Shown: positions 8,754 through 21,300, numbered from the stretch's first letter. The stretch: DNA of 64,000 nucleotides from Trichobilharzia szidati (GCA_944472155.2 OX235271.1:99709256-99773255), one strand, 5' to 3'. Notes: generated by a model from the sequence alone, not told the origin. Numbers and translations are program-made.

Positions 8754-9884
8754 TTCACGAATTTCGAGTCACCGGCATTATCTCCGTATAATCTCACAAT
8801 GTATGTTGAGTAATAGGATAATCTGAAAAAATAACACGTTTTTCTCACAAAGTAACTGCAGGTTAGCACAAAATCGGTTCATTCATTATCTTCACGCTTA
8901 CCATCAGCTGTTCACTTCGTATCGACATAACACTAGGACCTATAACGCAATAATCTGAATATATTATCTGTAAGTACACACACTGCCTCCAAAACAATAA
9001 TATTAAACGGGTATTATATCTAAGCTTTCAGCAGAACAGTACAGTAAATTTGAGGAAATTGTTCTTACAAAGCATTCATATTATATGTGCACAATAATTG
9101 CACTGCCCTACATTATACTGCATGCATAATAATTTTGCATAATTATCTTCATCATCCTCAATATAATCGCGTCAATTTCGCTATATTTCTGCACTCTTCA
9201 CTAAATAGTCGCATTATACATGTGACACAAATGTCATATGAATTTCAATTAAACAATTACATTAGTTATATACAATCTAATAATTTTCTCTATTTTGACA
9301 TTACAAAAAACTATATTCGAATGAACAAACAGTCTGTATTCGTCTTTCACCTAGACGATATCTAATTCCTACCGAGGTGAATAGCATGTTTGAACAGGTT
9401 AATGTTACATACCTAAAAAGGGATGATAGATTTCAAAATGGCATATTACATCATTTAGTAATATTACTAGCTTTATTTTGCAAACGGCGTTGATACATAT
9501 TACAGGATTCTCAATATGCCCTATTGCGAGGTATTTACTCCATCTGCAGAATTTTCTAGAAAATCTATGACCGATAACATTTCACTTGAAGCAGTATTGT
9601 TCTGTCAGTAGTGCTGTCGAATAACCTACAAAGTTTTTCCTCTATTTTCTCCAAAATATCCATAGTAATTTAAAAATTCCCATCTACACATTTAGAAAAG
9701 CAACAAATTGTTATTTTTCCAAATCTGTAGTAGTAGGTTAAAAGCGATTTGAAAATGGGCGTGAGTACAGACTGTGATTCAAGGATGTAAGAGGATAATT
9801 AAATTGCAGTTCATATTATTATTATTTTATGCATTCACGCCTACATTTCAATTCCCTCACCGGATATAACTTCTTAAAAACCAT
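8754..9884. other. No gene seen
   Basis: AT-rich anonymous DNA. Short ORFs such as 9087-9365 consist of low-complexity, AT-driven residues and show no domain. Confidence 0.5.
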
Positions 9885-9950
9885 ATATATATGATTGTAC
9901 AGCTTGATGATGAATTCGTTGAAAAGAGTCTCTTCGCTGAATCATTTGTT
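9885..9950 (+). repeat. PLE 3'-terminal remnant
   Basis: GATTGTACAGCTTGATGATG...GAAAAGAGTCTCTTCGCTGAAT matches the ends of the PLEs at 4130-4185 and 13275-13325. It contains TGATGA, GAAA, a short AAGA/TCTT stem and CAGC/GCTG, i.e. a hammerhead-like arrangement with C3 missing. No coding part precedes it. Confidence 0.55.
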
Positions 9951-10239
9951 TTGATTTTCTATATGTTACAATGGGAATTTTCCATGATAATTAAAACAAC
10001 ATGAAATACAGTAGGATGAATTTTGATGGATGTTAAATTTAAAATTTGATTGACCGGTGATTCGAGCAGGTCGCTTATATAATGAAACATGATTAAATTC
10101 AGTACTAGGTTTCATTCTATGTTTGTTGACTATTTAGAATTGTATAACAAAAGCTCTCTCAGTTAATGGTTTTTAGTTACTGCTGCAACATCTATGAAAA
10201 TCATATAGTGGTAGTATTCAGTAGAGACATGTAGGCAGA

Positions 10240-10402
10240 TTTTTATAAGTGCATAAATGTGTTTAAAGCATTTAGAAGACAAATTCCGCGAGATGATACC
10301 ATTTCGTAGTTTCTTTACAACCGCTTTACAACTAAAATGTTTTACAATAATAACAAAAGTACATACTAATGCTTCGAACAAAATTTATTGTTCATAATCA
10401 CA
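10240..10402 (-). mobile_element. 3' UTR of the minus-strand PLE
   Basis: Contains TTATGAACAATAAATTTTGTTCGAAGC, the end signature shared with 53345 and 41560, and then GCGGTTGTAAAGAAACTACG...GATACCATCTCGCGG-like sequence (10275-10340 on plus) that is also the terminus of the PLE nested at 24234-24689. The latter block has the position of a hammerhead (ACGAAAT plus an ATGGTATCAT stem) but lacks a CUGANGA box. Confidence 0.65.
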
Positions 10403-10791
10403 TCAATTATAATCACACGAATTCGAAACTTGAGTTTCATAGTTTTCTTTGTTTTCTACTATTTGTCGTCGTAGGAGTAGTAAAATTTTCCAGATATCTG
10501 GGACAGGTGTTGAATCATTCCTATTACACGTATCTGCAGTTGATTCGATAAACAAAGCTTCTGTTATCAATCTCTCCCTCCACCCTGCGACATTAGATTT
10601 TAAAACTGTCACCTTATCCCATCCTATTGTATGGTTGTGTGTAATTGCATTTAGTGAGTGCTATAGCTGAACTATTCTCTAGATTTCTTATCTTCTTCGG
10701 GTCAACTAATCTAGATTTTGCTAGGTTTTTATGCTCGGCTAGTCTGACTGCCCCTGTTCTACTACTTTGACCTATGTATTTGACCTGACAA
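10403..10791 (-). pseudogene. PLE (FIEST subfamily): GIY-YIG endonuclease, broken
   Basis: Continuation of the RT frame at 10792-11580 after a stop and frameshift. In pieces it reads CQVKYIGQSSRTGAVRLAEH (YIG motif), AKSRL/ SAIALH-like middle and the C-terminal blocks WRERLITEALFIESTADTCN and VPDIWKILL. The same blocks occur at 53127-53318 and, inverted, at 44945-45040. It is the endonuclease half of one PLE protein with the RT upstream. Confidence 0.75.
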
Positions 10792-11607
10792 TCATTGCAG
10801 GCACGGTATTAGATAAACTAAATTGTTTTGTTTTAAAGGCTCCATAGGATCCTTTAACCGACAAAGCTTGTTTCTAATTGAGTTTGTGAGTTTGAATGCC
10901 ACTTTTATTCCTGCCTTGTTAAGAATTCTGCGTAAGGTTTCCGAGGTTCCTTCCTTGTATGGAAGTACTACTGATGATTTAGATTCCTTATTGTTGGTGT
11001 TGTCATTATCTTGAGCATGTTTGACATGCATGTCATCATTAATATTACTATTATTATTACTACTATCATTATTTATTTTATTTTTACATTTCCTTACATA
11101 CTTCCTGACTAATTTATCAGGGTAATTATCAAGTTTCAAAGCTTCTCTTATATGCCTCACTTCTTGTCTTAGATTTTCCTTGATACTACTTAGTTTTTGT
11201 GCACTATTACTTAAAAATTTCACCAATCCTATTTTCACTGACATATGATTGGATGATCGGAAGTCCAAATATTTGTTTGAATGTATGGGTTTCCTGTAAA
11301 CACTAGTGTTTAACTTCCCATCTTCTTTCCTTTTTACGTTGCAATCTAACATTGGGAGCTCCCCTTCCTGATTTTCCAATTCATAAGTGAATTGAATTGC
11401 TTCAACCTTCGAGTTGATGTGTTCGAAAAACCTATCTATATCTTGTGTTCTAAGTACAGTGAATGTGTCATCTACATACCTCCACCATACTTTTGGGGTG
11501 GGGCTGAACGTTTTAATCGCTATGTTTTCCCACCTATCGATGAATATATCTGCCACAACCGGGGATATTGGTGAACCCATGGCAACTCCCTCAGTCTGTG
11601 AAATAAT
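10792..11607 (-). pseudogene. PLE (FIEST subfamily): reverse transcriptase and linker
   Basis: The best preserved RT in the window, 262 codons open. It starts in the conserved block EGVAMGSPISPVVADIF, holds the catalytic WWRYVDDTFTVL (residues about 29-40), the ELPMLDCNV block, and VYRKPIHSNKYLDFRSSNH, followed by a basic linker with an asparagine/serine-rich run (about residues 170-195) and VVLPYKEGTSETLRRIL. A PLE RT normally has about 300 more residues upstream, so this insertion is 5'-truncated at about 11607. The frame stops at the start of the endonuclease (NNLVYLIPCLQ-stop), so no fusion protein is made. Confidence 0.85.
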
Positions 11608-11649
11608 AATAAAATATTCAAAAGACTTTACTCAAGAAATTACCAGTCG

Positions 11650-12796
11650 CTGAACCTGGAAAAATTATATATTTCATATACTAAGTGAGAACATATTCGA
11701 ATATCATGAGTTAAAACTAAAACGGAAATACTTTTTTACTTAGATATATTGCCTTCAGAAAGCTGCTTGATATTCGAAATCTCACACTCTATATAAATTG
11801 TAGAGTAATGAAATTATTACATCATAATTGCTTTTTGGGACATAGACACATCATAAAATATCCGCAATGATTCGTGACTGACTACTGGACTTTTAAATGT
11901 CTCGATTAGCTTGTAGCGATAAATGATTCCTCAAAAACATTAGTCTATCACTTTATTCATCCAATATTGGGTGCTTACCTTCAATTTTTAAGTCGACTGG
12001 TTAAGCTAAAGAAACGTGAACAAGTATCCTCACCATTTGGAACACTGCTGTGTCATGTTCAGTTGTTCGTGTACAATCTCTAGTAAGCTAAGCACACACC
12101 AATGCTCAGCCTTACTGATTCCAACGATCAATTTCTTATTCTGTTTTGGTTTTCTAACCATTCTGTGGTCAGATCAACCAGATACATGAGGATATAATAA
12201 TATCATTGTATTTGACGTACTCGTCGATATCCTTTGTCTCCCAAAAGCGTTTCTCAAAAGTGAATCCATTAAATTTCAACTATGGCTATAAAAATACTAT
12301 TAGCCGGATATGAAGAGAAGACAATTCCCTTATAGTCTAGTTTATCATTGTCAATATACGATTACTTTTGTTCCTACTTCATCTAAATGATAAGAACAGT
12401 GTATTAAAGAAGTGAGCAATTTGCATTCTCCCATTGGAAATCACACTGGTAGATATTCATATGCACTTCTAAATGATGTTCTATTAGTACGACCTATGCA
12501 TTGAGATCTATAGAAGTTGTTATTTAAACGTAATGAATCTATTGGAAGTTACTTGTAGTAACTTATCATTAAGATGTTTATGCAGTCATGAGGTAGACTG
12601 TATTCTCTCACATATAGCAATTAGTGTCAGGAAGTAACAAATGTATTCAAGTTATGCTTATGGGTAAACTGAATGTTCTAAATGGATTGTCAGAAAGTGA
12701 TGAACATAAATTTTTGATTATTTGTGCTGTCAGAAGTCTGTAAATGGTCAGAAATATTTGTCTTGTACATTACTTTGACGAGTTTTAAAACATTTT
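11650..12796. other. No gene seen
   Basis: Anonymous AT-rich DNA without repeats that I recognise. Confidence 0.5.
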
Positions 12797-13345
12797 AAAA
12801 CTGCAGAAGCAATGGCGATTCACTTGCTAAATCCTGAACTCTGCATACAGAAGAAGTTGGTTCAATCACTACACTTGCAATGGACGTAATCTATCTTATT
12901 AGCCGACAAATAAATTCTTCTATTTCTTCATTAGTATTATTTTGTCTTCTCAATTGTAATATTTTACTTATTTTCCCCCTATTCTACACTGTATGATTGA
13001 ACAACGCTCAATTTCTAGTCATTTATGTTACGTCATCCAACTTATTTACTCAATTTCACTTCTACTTAGTCTCTACCTGTAATTACCTCTGATCTAAGTT
13101 GAAACATTTTAGTCAATTATATTACGTCATCTAGCTTACTAACTCAATCTTACTTTAGTTGCTGTCTGATTAACTTTGTTTCTATATTAGATCATTCTTG
13201 TATTAACTAATCAATTATCTAAACTTGACAAACCTCATGTACACACACACAAAAATAATTATATATAAATGCGATTGTACAGCTATGTGAATGAATTCGC
13301 CGAAAAGAGTCTCTTCGCTGAACGTCTTCTCTTTTTCATTTTAAA
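12797..13345 (+). mobile_element. Second copy of the 3292-type PLE, severely 5'-truncated
   Basis: Begins inside the endonuclease C-terminus (AEAMAIHLLNPELCIQKKLV...LHLQWT) and runs through the same 3' UTR to CGCTGAACGTCTTCT. The close match to 3592-4190, including the ACACACACAAAAATAATT motif, shows the two are recent relatives. The 5' cut differs from that of the first copy, as expected from independent insertions. Confidence 0.8.
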
Positions 13346-15131
13346 AGTTGTCACCGTTTCACCTATAATCCTTAATATTTATTAGGTCAGTTATAAAGTT
13401 TGTGGTCAAATAATTGGTGTTTTTGTATCTTTCACTAAAGCAGTTTGCTTCCAGGAAACTGGTGTCAAGGTGACAAACTATTGTGATTTGCAGGATATTA
13501 GGCAAATGTTTCTACAGAGTTTTGAAGTGTATCAACTGTATGCATCAGAGATCTTTATTGTCCAATGGTTTCCCACTTGATGTCATTCTGAATTTGTAAT
13601 AAAGATCAGCTCTGTCCCAATGATTCAATGAGATTAGTATTGAGATCAGATAACATATGTCGGCAGGTACTGTAATTATGTTAAGTGAACAGGTATATAC
13701 TACCGTCTAGCATAATATCTGGACTAAATCGATGGCGGTTATAGTTAACTTAGGATATGATAAGTACCTAGTATCTGGTAACACACTGGGCGGTCAACTG
13801 GATACTAAAGATTTGACTTCGGTTGGCATGCACACATCAGTTTGAAACTCAGTCACCTCCCTACTAAACAAAGAGAAGGATGATGAACTAGAGTCCCACT
13901 GTACTTACTGTATATTACTGCCATCCGAAAAATCTAGCTGGTGAATAAGAAATGGACTGAGAAAGGAGTCTATGGGTTGCTAAATATGATTCCAACTATA
14001 ATAATACAACACATTTGAGTTCTCACATTCCAAGATGTGCTAAACGCTGTACATAACCAAATACGAACAACATTGTATTAAGAAAGCTCAAGTGAAAACC
14101 TGAAAGGATGTTTTTTAACGAAACCAAATTTCGAATAGCTTGAGGCGAATGTAAACGTGTGTAACCGCGCAATATATATAACAAAACGAAAAGCAATGTT
14201 CAATGATACAATGGCAAATATTCAACAAGCATATGTAATATTAGTTTCTGTAAACGTATAATATGGGTAAAGGCACAGTTAAAGTTAATATATAGGGACT
14301 CTGCAAGTCTTATGCACCATCTATATGTATTAGCTGAAAAGTAACATTAAAATTGAATGGATTTCTTTCACTCTTTGTGCCTTTTTCTTCTTGTTTAAAC
14401 TGAAAAAATTTAACTAACCATTGTTTACAAAACAACTTATAATTTTACTATTCAATTTAACTTCTCTACAAAATATTTTATTTTCCTAATAAATTCTTAC
14501 TACTGAAATACTGCTTTTAAGTAGGTAAAAACTATTTATAGGTTTACTGGAGACAGCTAAATTAATCATATAACGAAGGGATTCATGAAATCAAGGTATG
14601 CTAATTTGATGTAAGAAGTAGCTTTCTTGATATCTGTGCGTTTAAACTGCTTAAACCAATCTACTTCACTGTATTTTCCACAGCATTATAATTACAAAAT
14701 TCACTGCAACTTCAAAAGTTAAGGCAGCAAAGTAAAATAGTAATACTAATAGAGTAGTGTGACATGGTTTATTAAATAAATTTATGCATATATACATATG
14801 TATATGTACATATTATACTGTTTGTATACAAATCAAACATCTTTTCTTTTCCAGGATTAAATCATTTTTGTGACACTGGTTTCACCAGTGTACCATTAAA
14901 ATCTTTGTTCACAACTGCTACGATTTAAAATATATCTACATCCAAACATGAATTTCTAAGTTTGAAAGTGATTATAACTTTTACAATCTGTCTCCCTACC
15001 ATCTTCGTCGAGACAGAAAGAACATGATTTTTAGAGTAAAGTGTGTGCATATGATTTTGAAGCTTCTCTTCAGGTGCCGATTAATGAAATATTAACATAT
15101 AGTTTTCTCTCTTACTAATGACAAACAAAAC
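13346..15131. other. No gene seen; one possible tRNA-like scrap
   Basis: Mostly AT-rich. Around 13785-13860 GGCGGTCAACTGGATACTAA and GTTTGAAACTCAG look like weak A and B boxes of another tRNA-derived repeat, but I cannot link it to a second copy. Confidence 0.35.
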
Positions 15132-15449
15132 ATGAATACCCTATCCCAGCGAAAAGTGCGATGTGATGGCATAAACATTACAGCTGAAACGGATAGAAAT
15201 CGATTATTTATAATAATAATATTAGGAGGAGACTCAAGAAGTTCTGGTAGATGGCTTGCGAATAAATACTATCTGCCTAATAAGATTCGCAAAGAAGACC
15301 GCTTCATGATATACATGAAAGCATTTAGAAGTGACTTGAAATGTTATGAATGGTTTAAGAACAGTGGGTGGAAATGTTACCGGTTCTATTTGTATGCTCA
15401 AATTGGGTTTAAGTTGCGTGATAGCGATAGATTCAGTACGACGAAGTAA
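15132..15449 (+). CDS. Unidentified repeated ORF, 105 codons
   Basis: An ATG-initiated open frame. The product is rich in aromatic and basic residues (RWLANKYYLPNKIRKEDRFM, then MKAFRSDLKCYEWFKNSGW and FYLYAQIGFKLRDSDRF) and shows no signal peptide or domain that I recognise. What makes it worth listing is a diverged homologue at 46190-46565: DGINIT, the SxRSxGxWxxxxYxxN block and the GFK block are shared there, though that copy has stops. Shared protein-level features at two sites point to a coding mobile element or a dispersed gene family. It is not an obvious part of the PLE or LINE proteins found here. Confidence 0.45.
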   Translation: MNTLSQRKVRCDGINITAETDRNRLFIIIILGGDSRSSGRWLANKYYLPNKIRKEDRFMIYMKAFRSDLKCYEWFKNSGWKCYRFYLYAQIGFKLRDSDRFSTTK

Positions 15450-16675
15450 AGTTATATTTGTTTACTTGTTGATAATACTGGAGGATTATTTCATGTTCTG
15501 ACGTTGTATATGATCTGGTTGAATTTCTATACTTCAACCTTTTGAGTCATACACAAGACAGATAATATCAATGTTTGACAATCACTTAGAATTTTAGGAT
15601 TAGTATTTCTTAAATAACCTATTCATTTCTGGACAGAATACAGAGAATAGACGAGACAGGTATCATCTCCTGCTAATCACTACTCATGATCGATTTCTAA
15701 ATTTTCAGATTAGAGGAAAAATAGCTGTAAAGCACTGTCTTCTGTTCAGAAGTTCCCTGTAGGTTATGTCGGCTTTTCTAAACTACCACGAACTCAGTAA
15801 CATGACCAGCTTTAACGTGAATTTCTTGAAAACCTTAGTTATGCATGTATATTAGATTATTAATACTTGTTTAACATGATTACTGAATAGATATTATCAC
15901 AACATTTTGTGAGAATTCAACAATTAAGTATTAAGTAGTGAATCCGAAGAAAACTAATTTAGAAAAGAAAAAGTCTTTTCTAGAAACTGGTTAGATTTCA
16001 ACTTATAAGAAGAGGTAGAGGGAGAGAGAGAGAGAAAAGACGAACAATGACATAAAACAATAACAACACCTGAAGGTATTAATTTACATTGAACATTGAA
16101 TCCATTCAACTCTTTCTTATTCATTCTATTTCTCATGACATGTGTGTTTGCGTTTTTTCACATAAACATTCAATATTACCAGTACTATCAGTACTTCATT
16201 ATTTGTTTAAATCATATAAGAAAGTTATTGAGTGCTAATTAATTTATTTAAACAAACTATCAGCTGTAAACAAAATGGCATGTGGTTTATTTAAATTAAT
16301 CTGTTGATCATTTTGTTTAAATGTCATACTAGCTTGTATTATTTAAAGAAAAAGGAAGTGAAAGGACAATAAAATGTCTGTTTTCATAATTAGGCTAAAA
16401 GATGCTTAATTTTATTATATTACAAAGTGCCCTAATGTAATTATTTCATTACCAGTTTTATGTTACATATATATAACCAGAAAGTCCATTAAATCTGAAC
16501 TAATTTAATGACCTTATAGATGAAAAACCCTTATTTATCACTTATACCAAGCTTAATACTAATTGATCAACAACTTGATATATTTATTATCTAATCAGTT
16601 TCAGTTGTTTGAAAAGGAGATATGACAACTAGGAATCGAGAATTTATATCGTCTCAGTCTTGATAAAATTATTTT
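15450..16675. other. No gene seen
   Basis: AT-rich; a GA-rich run at about 16015-16035 (AGAGGGAGAGAGAGAGAG) is the only simple feature. Confidence 0.5.
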
Positions 16676-16679
16676 TTTC

Positions 16680-17400
16680 TTGAGTTCCCAGTTGAACATA
16701 GAGCTTTAGCGGCACATCTTCACTATGTTCTGTTCCCTGAAGTCTTTCTTAACTGGCTCTAGAAATACGTACAAGCTCTCATTCCCCCACTCCATGATCT
16801 CATCTCTTGACATTCGCATTCCACTCGAGGGCTTGGCATATGATGTCACTCGAAGGTCTACTCAGAGTACATCTAATCCATCTCCATTTTCTTCTGCATA
16901 TTTGTTGGATGCTTTGCTACACTGCCAGAGTCGTTTGTTGCTTATCTTGTCCTGCTAGCCATCTCATCTGTATTATCGACACAGAAAAGGTAGGTGTTGA
17001 TGAAATTTTTTTAGTTGTCTGTTGGAAACGCTTTCTCTAACGACAGTATCAAGTCTATGAACTAAATGCGAGCACTGACTGACGTGATATAAGTGTTGAA
17101 GATCTGATACTTGTTCCTTCTGTTGAGTGCAGTAGATTTACACACTGTTTTTACAGTAATGAAGGTGATCCTGCCTGGTTTTGACATCCTCATCAGTGCT
17201 CCTGTAGTTGAAACGATGCAATCGGGGTAAATGAAAGAGATGACTTCCTTTAGATTCCTCCCGTTGATGGTCGTTGGTGCTTGTTATTGTTGTTGTTGTT
17301 TGGGTATTTTCATTACCACTGTCTTCTCTATTTTCACTTGAAGTCCTGTCTTCGCTTCCTTGTCTGACAGTAACGAGGTTTTATTTCAACTTCTTCCTTA
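16680..17400 (-). pseudogene. RTE-type LINE 3' end, old copy
   Basis: The minus strand retains AKTGLQVKIEKTVVMKIPK (the conserved block following the RT catalytic site), NGRNLKEVISF and the later basic blocks in fragments, ending near 16685 at a tail (CTAAAGCTCTATGTTCAACTGGG) of the type found at 2269-2950. There are many stops and indels, and it reaches further 5' than the other LINE pieces. Confidence 0.65.
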
Positions 17401-18124
17401 TGTCATAACGTCCAAATCAATCTGTTGAAATAAAACCGTGTAAGGTAGCTTAGTAAGGACTTGATCAGTTACTCCTTCTTTCGTAATCTCTTCCTCTCTC
17501 TCACCTCCACTTGTGGTAAGTCTCTCTCAATCACAGTCAAAGTTACTGCGCGTTTCATTCATAAAAGTTTCTCATTGTTTGTCTAAGTCAAGTTACTTGG
17601 ACGAAGAGAGTGAATTCACATGCTGTGTATTGATTTATATAAATGGAAAACCAGCTATTTCCAATGGATAATTATCCCATTGTAAATAGACAGCAGTATC
17701 CATCATAAGCCTCTCACCTAGAAAATTAAAGAATTTTGTCGTACAATACATAAAAATTTGACAAAATACAGGTATTTATGGATACTTTGAAAAAATATAA
17801 ACCTGTCACACCTGTCAGATGAAAGATATTACTTTAAGACTGATCATCTTCACAGTTAGAAAGTGAAGTGTTCGATTATGTTGACCGCTTCATCGCTTTT
17901 TTAAAAATCTACCAGCACCACCAATGAAATTATGGAGAGTAAAAACAAATGTGTGTTACAAAAAGTCTTTTTTTATGCTTTTGTGTTCCAAGTGGAACAG
18001 AGGGTGTCAATGTCCAGGTCTAACTACACTGGACTTAAAGCTGTCCTTAGAAGACCTTCAGCAACAATGTGCAATAACTAACGCGAAAACCAGAACACAG
18101 ATTGGTGACTCGAGAATCCTTTAA
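17401..18124. other. No gene seen
   Basis: AT-rich DNA. Around 17985-18010 GTGTTCCAAGTGGAACAGAGGG resembles the LINE/SINE-B tail but has no body. Confidence 0.4.
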
Positions 18125-18330
18125 TCTTGCATCGTAGCACAGTGGTTAGGACTCTCGGCGATCATGCACATGGTCCGAGGTTCGATCCCCTGCCGACGCA
18201 CACCCGATATCTATGGTCGGCCTGCAAAATTTGGGCTACCGATATCCATGCTGAAAATGCCATACTTGTACTGAAAATACAGTGTGGCATCAAGCTGTAA
18301 TCAAAAATAAAAAAATAAAAATAAGAATAA
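18125..18330 (+). repeat. SINE-A
   Basis: Head GCATCGTAGCACAGTGGTTAGG with B box GGTTCGATCCCC; body CCGATATCTATGGTCGGCCTG, TGGGCTACCGATATCCATGC; A-rich tail AATCAAAAATAAAAAAATAA. Confidence 0.8.
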
Positions 18331-18489
18331 ATGTCATAACAATTAGTCACAATAATACTTCTGATAGTATTTCTCCGTCTTCTAACGAACAGCGTACAGT
18401 GGAACGATGACTGCAGTATCGGTGACTCCCGCCAAAATATGGAGTTGTTTTTGAGTAAACAACCATGAATTGATCGTTCATTCTTCAAC

Positions 18490-18680
18490 TACACTGACAG
18501 AGGGCTTCAAGCTTGACAGCTGAAGTTTCAGTAACACTGGTATTTTATTTTAGGGACCTTTCCTCTTTACCGGGCTCTCTACCGGCTAGGCGAGGTTTAG
18601 GAGTACGTCAGTCGAGAATCGGAATCGGACCATGTAAGTGGTTGGCGAATGTTCTACCATTAAACCACCGACGCCAAAGG
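18490..18680 (-). repeat. SINE-B with internal deletion
   Basis: Minus strand: head GGCGTCGGTGGTTTAATGGT, a shortened body (the GCTAGCAACCCC block is missing) and tail CTTGAAGCCCTCTGTCAG. Lies 160 bp from a SINE-A in opposite orientation. Confidence 0.7.
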
Positions 18681-18689
18681 GTCTGTCTA

Positions 18690-19340
18690 GAATTTATTAA
18701 TTTGTATTAACTTTCATGGATGTTAGACCGCCAATCAGATAACAAGTTGTTCTACTTATTGTGGCTCGAATCTTTGTTCGCGATCCATATTTTCATTTTC
18801 CCTCCCATCATAATCTATTACAAAAAATAAAATCATAAGAATAGGGTATTTTATTTTGTAGTAAATTTCTGTCTAAAATATTCATAAGTATTCAAAATCT
18901 AGTGGGAGAATTCGATATGTTCCAGCTAGATTTCATCCTTATCAGGCTGGTATATCCATCTTCTCAAAACATGCTTATGAGATGGATGGTAATATTTTCG
19001 GCTTCAGTGAACGTGCTTGCTTCTGGGTAGAATGGAGATATCAAAATTTCTTAACAAGTGGCTGAGTAGAATGTTTTGATGAATGTTAATTTAATCGATT
19101 TTTTTGCTTAGTATGTTGTCAATGCTTAGACAGTTATACTTAATAGTCATTCTTCTAATCTGATTCTCACCTGATAGTTGATGTAATAAACCTAGTAACG
19201 ACGGATGTAACCTTTTAGGGTCTGACTGATAAAGTAATGAGTCTAGCAACGATTTCATCACTTTTAAACAATATCAACTATTCTGTACTAGAAATGATCT
19301 GTCTTAGCCAGAATTTAAGTGGTTCCAACTGATTCGGCTC
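18690..19340. other. No gene seen
   Basis: AT-rich; nothing recognised. Confidence 0.5.
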
Positions 19341-19360
19341 TATCATCCGAGTCAAACCGG

Positions 19361-19412
19361 GTACACAACTGACGAGCTCAACCCCAAAAGAGTGAAACGA
19401 CCGTCCGGTGTG
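19361..19412 (+). ncRNA. Hammerhead ribozyme core (GCTC stem II family)
   Basis: GTACACAA-CTGACGA-GCTCAACCCCAAAAGAGT-GAAA-CGACCGTC-CGGTGTG. CUGANGA and GAAA are intact, stem II is GCTC/GAGT, stem III a very short ACG/CGT, and the cleavage triplet GTC precedes CGGTGTG, which pairs GTGT with ACAC upstream (two mismatches next to the core). A related core with the same stem II lies at 52019-52050. Very short stem III is typical of schistosome satellite hammerheads. Confidence 0.65.
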
Positions 19413-20034
19413 CAGATGCCTTCGATCTGGCTAGCAAGTACTACTGGTTGATGTCAGTGATACTCAATTACTCAGTTAGTATTATAAAGCGCCACACATT
19501 TATGCTTCCTTTCTTGATTGCCACTTAGGGTATCCAGCAGATCACATATTGTGATCTGAATAATTTCGGTTTCCAAAGGAGACTGTGATGAATTTTCTCT
19601 TCAAACTGTATGAATTGCAAATTGCAAATTTTGTTCCTCTTGAAATTGAAACGCTCTTGCTTCCACCTTTCATCTACAGCAGATTTTCAGATTACACACA
19701 AATTATCAGTCATTTTCCGTAATATATCACACTACATACTACTTATATCTGTTATCACAAGTAGTGAACATCATACTGTGTTTGTATTACTCAATTGTAA
19801 ATTGACTTAGATGTCGATTTGCTTAGAAACCTGATCTCGGTTTTCGCGCATTGACTGGTTACCAAAAAATAGCTAAAGTTTTGCCTTATCCTAAATGTTG
19901 ACTGAATTGCGTTAGTTAGTTTTGAAATGGCATTGCTAAGATAACTGCCTTGCCATCTCAATTCACTTTAAATTAATGACGCAGGTTAGAATCTTCAAAG
20001 TGACATCAATTTCATTGAGATTGCATATAAACCA

Positions 20035-20300
20035 TTAAACATGAAACCTAGATCCAGGACTTCCTGCCGACTGCCTCCAACCATCTGACATCAGCTTCAG
20101 TTTGTGAAACATCCATGCAAGATAATACAGTTTACTGTGTTCGATTGATTACTGTTTCAGTTGCCGGTGCATTTTTCTCGATGGGATCATGGGTGGGTAG
20201 TGCTGAAGAGTCTCAAACTAGGATGAAACACTCCAGCTTTCAATAGTTCTCTAGCTTATTTTAGGTTGTAATGGAATCTAACTTGAAACTATTTGAATGA
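20035..20300 (+). repeat. Fragments of two hammerhead retroposons
   Basis: 20043-20100 is the tail of the SINE-C type (CATGAAACCTAGATCCAGGAC, TGCCTCCAACCATCTGACATC). 20175-20300 is the SINE-D type with a CTGAAGA-GTCTC...TAGGAT-GAAACACTCCAG core and the following CAATAGTTCTCTAGC. Confidence 0.6.
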
Positions 20301-21099
20301 ATTTATGCAGATGGTCGTTCTTCTAAAAGACTGTCATTTGTCAACCTTTTTTCATTTCTCCATACTGCATTATGTTACTTTTCCTTTTGAATAATGAATC
20401 GTGCCTTCACTTTTTTGTAACGTAACACAATGAAAATATAACAACAATGAAGAAAACTCAAGTTAATTTATGCGCAAAATTTCAAGAATCCAAATTAGAA
20501 ATTATCTTATTAATTCAACATCGTTAGAAAAATCGATCCAACTATAAAAGCCAAGGCCGAAGGTCAGTATTAGACATTTTAAGGTTAAAATTAAATCAGA
20601 TCAACTTCTACTCTTAACCTGATTACGTAAGGCAACAAACAATCTACCTAAAAATTAAGTCAATAATTTCATGAGAAAAGAGAAAGCAAATCTGGTGAAA
20701 TATACACACCAAAGGTTAAATAAACTAAATTTTAAGATCTTAAGCTCAGTCAGAAAGAAAGCTATAATCGATCAATAATCCATTTGTTATGACCTCAAAC
20801 AAAGCCTTTTTTCCCTTTATAGGTTTTAATTCGCCTACAGATATGCTTAGAACTTACAGTCAGCACAGTGGTGACACGAAACATAGAATCCACTATAGTT
20901 AATACACAGGTAACCCATCCTAAGAACTTTACAAAGTTCCCCCTTTGTTCCAAAAAATACCACTGTGTTCTGAGGTTACATAGTTGATCAAGTTAAATTT
21001 TAAGCACTAGTAAGTGTCAATCAATCACCTTAGAGCGCTCAATGAGTAAATAATATTGGAGTCATGAATAAAACATGCTTAATGAATGGTTATGCTATT
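20301..21099. other. No gene seen
   Basis: AT-rich DNA with no recognised feature. Confidence 0.5.
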
Positions 21100-21300
21100 A
21101 AACGAGATATCTGGTAAGTTTTCGTTAGGTTTGGAAAAGGTTAAGTCATGGTTTATGCTAAGAACAGGTTAGGGTTAGGTTAACCTGATAAGGGAAATAT
21201 TAAGGTCGGCCCGAGTTAGATTAGAGTTAGTTTAGGAATAGTTTTGCGTTAGGGTTACTTTAAAGAGAGATTAGGATTAGGGTGAGGATTAGGAGATCTA
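21100..21300 (+). repeat. Degenerate TTAGGG-like repeats
   Basis: Irregular units such as GGTTAGGGTTAGG, TTAGGGTTAC and GATTAGGGTGAGGATTAGG are scattered over 200 bases, interrupted by unrelated sequence. A similar cluster is at 34471-34530. They are too degenerate for a telomere and look like part of a dispersed repeat. Confidence 0.55.

Noticed and set aside
10275..10340. Functional hammerhead in the FIEST-subfamily terminus
   Set aside because: ACGAAAT and a hairpin are in place, but there is no CUGANGA box in this copy or in the related one at 24600-24690.
21100..21300. Chromosome end or interstitial telomere
   Set aside because: Units are too irregular and embedded in a repeat that has a second copy.
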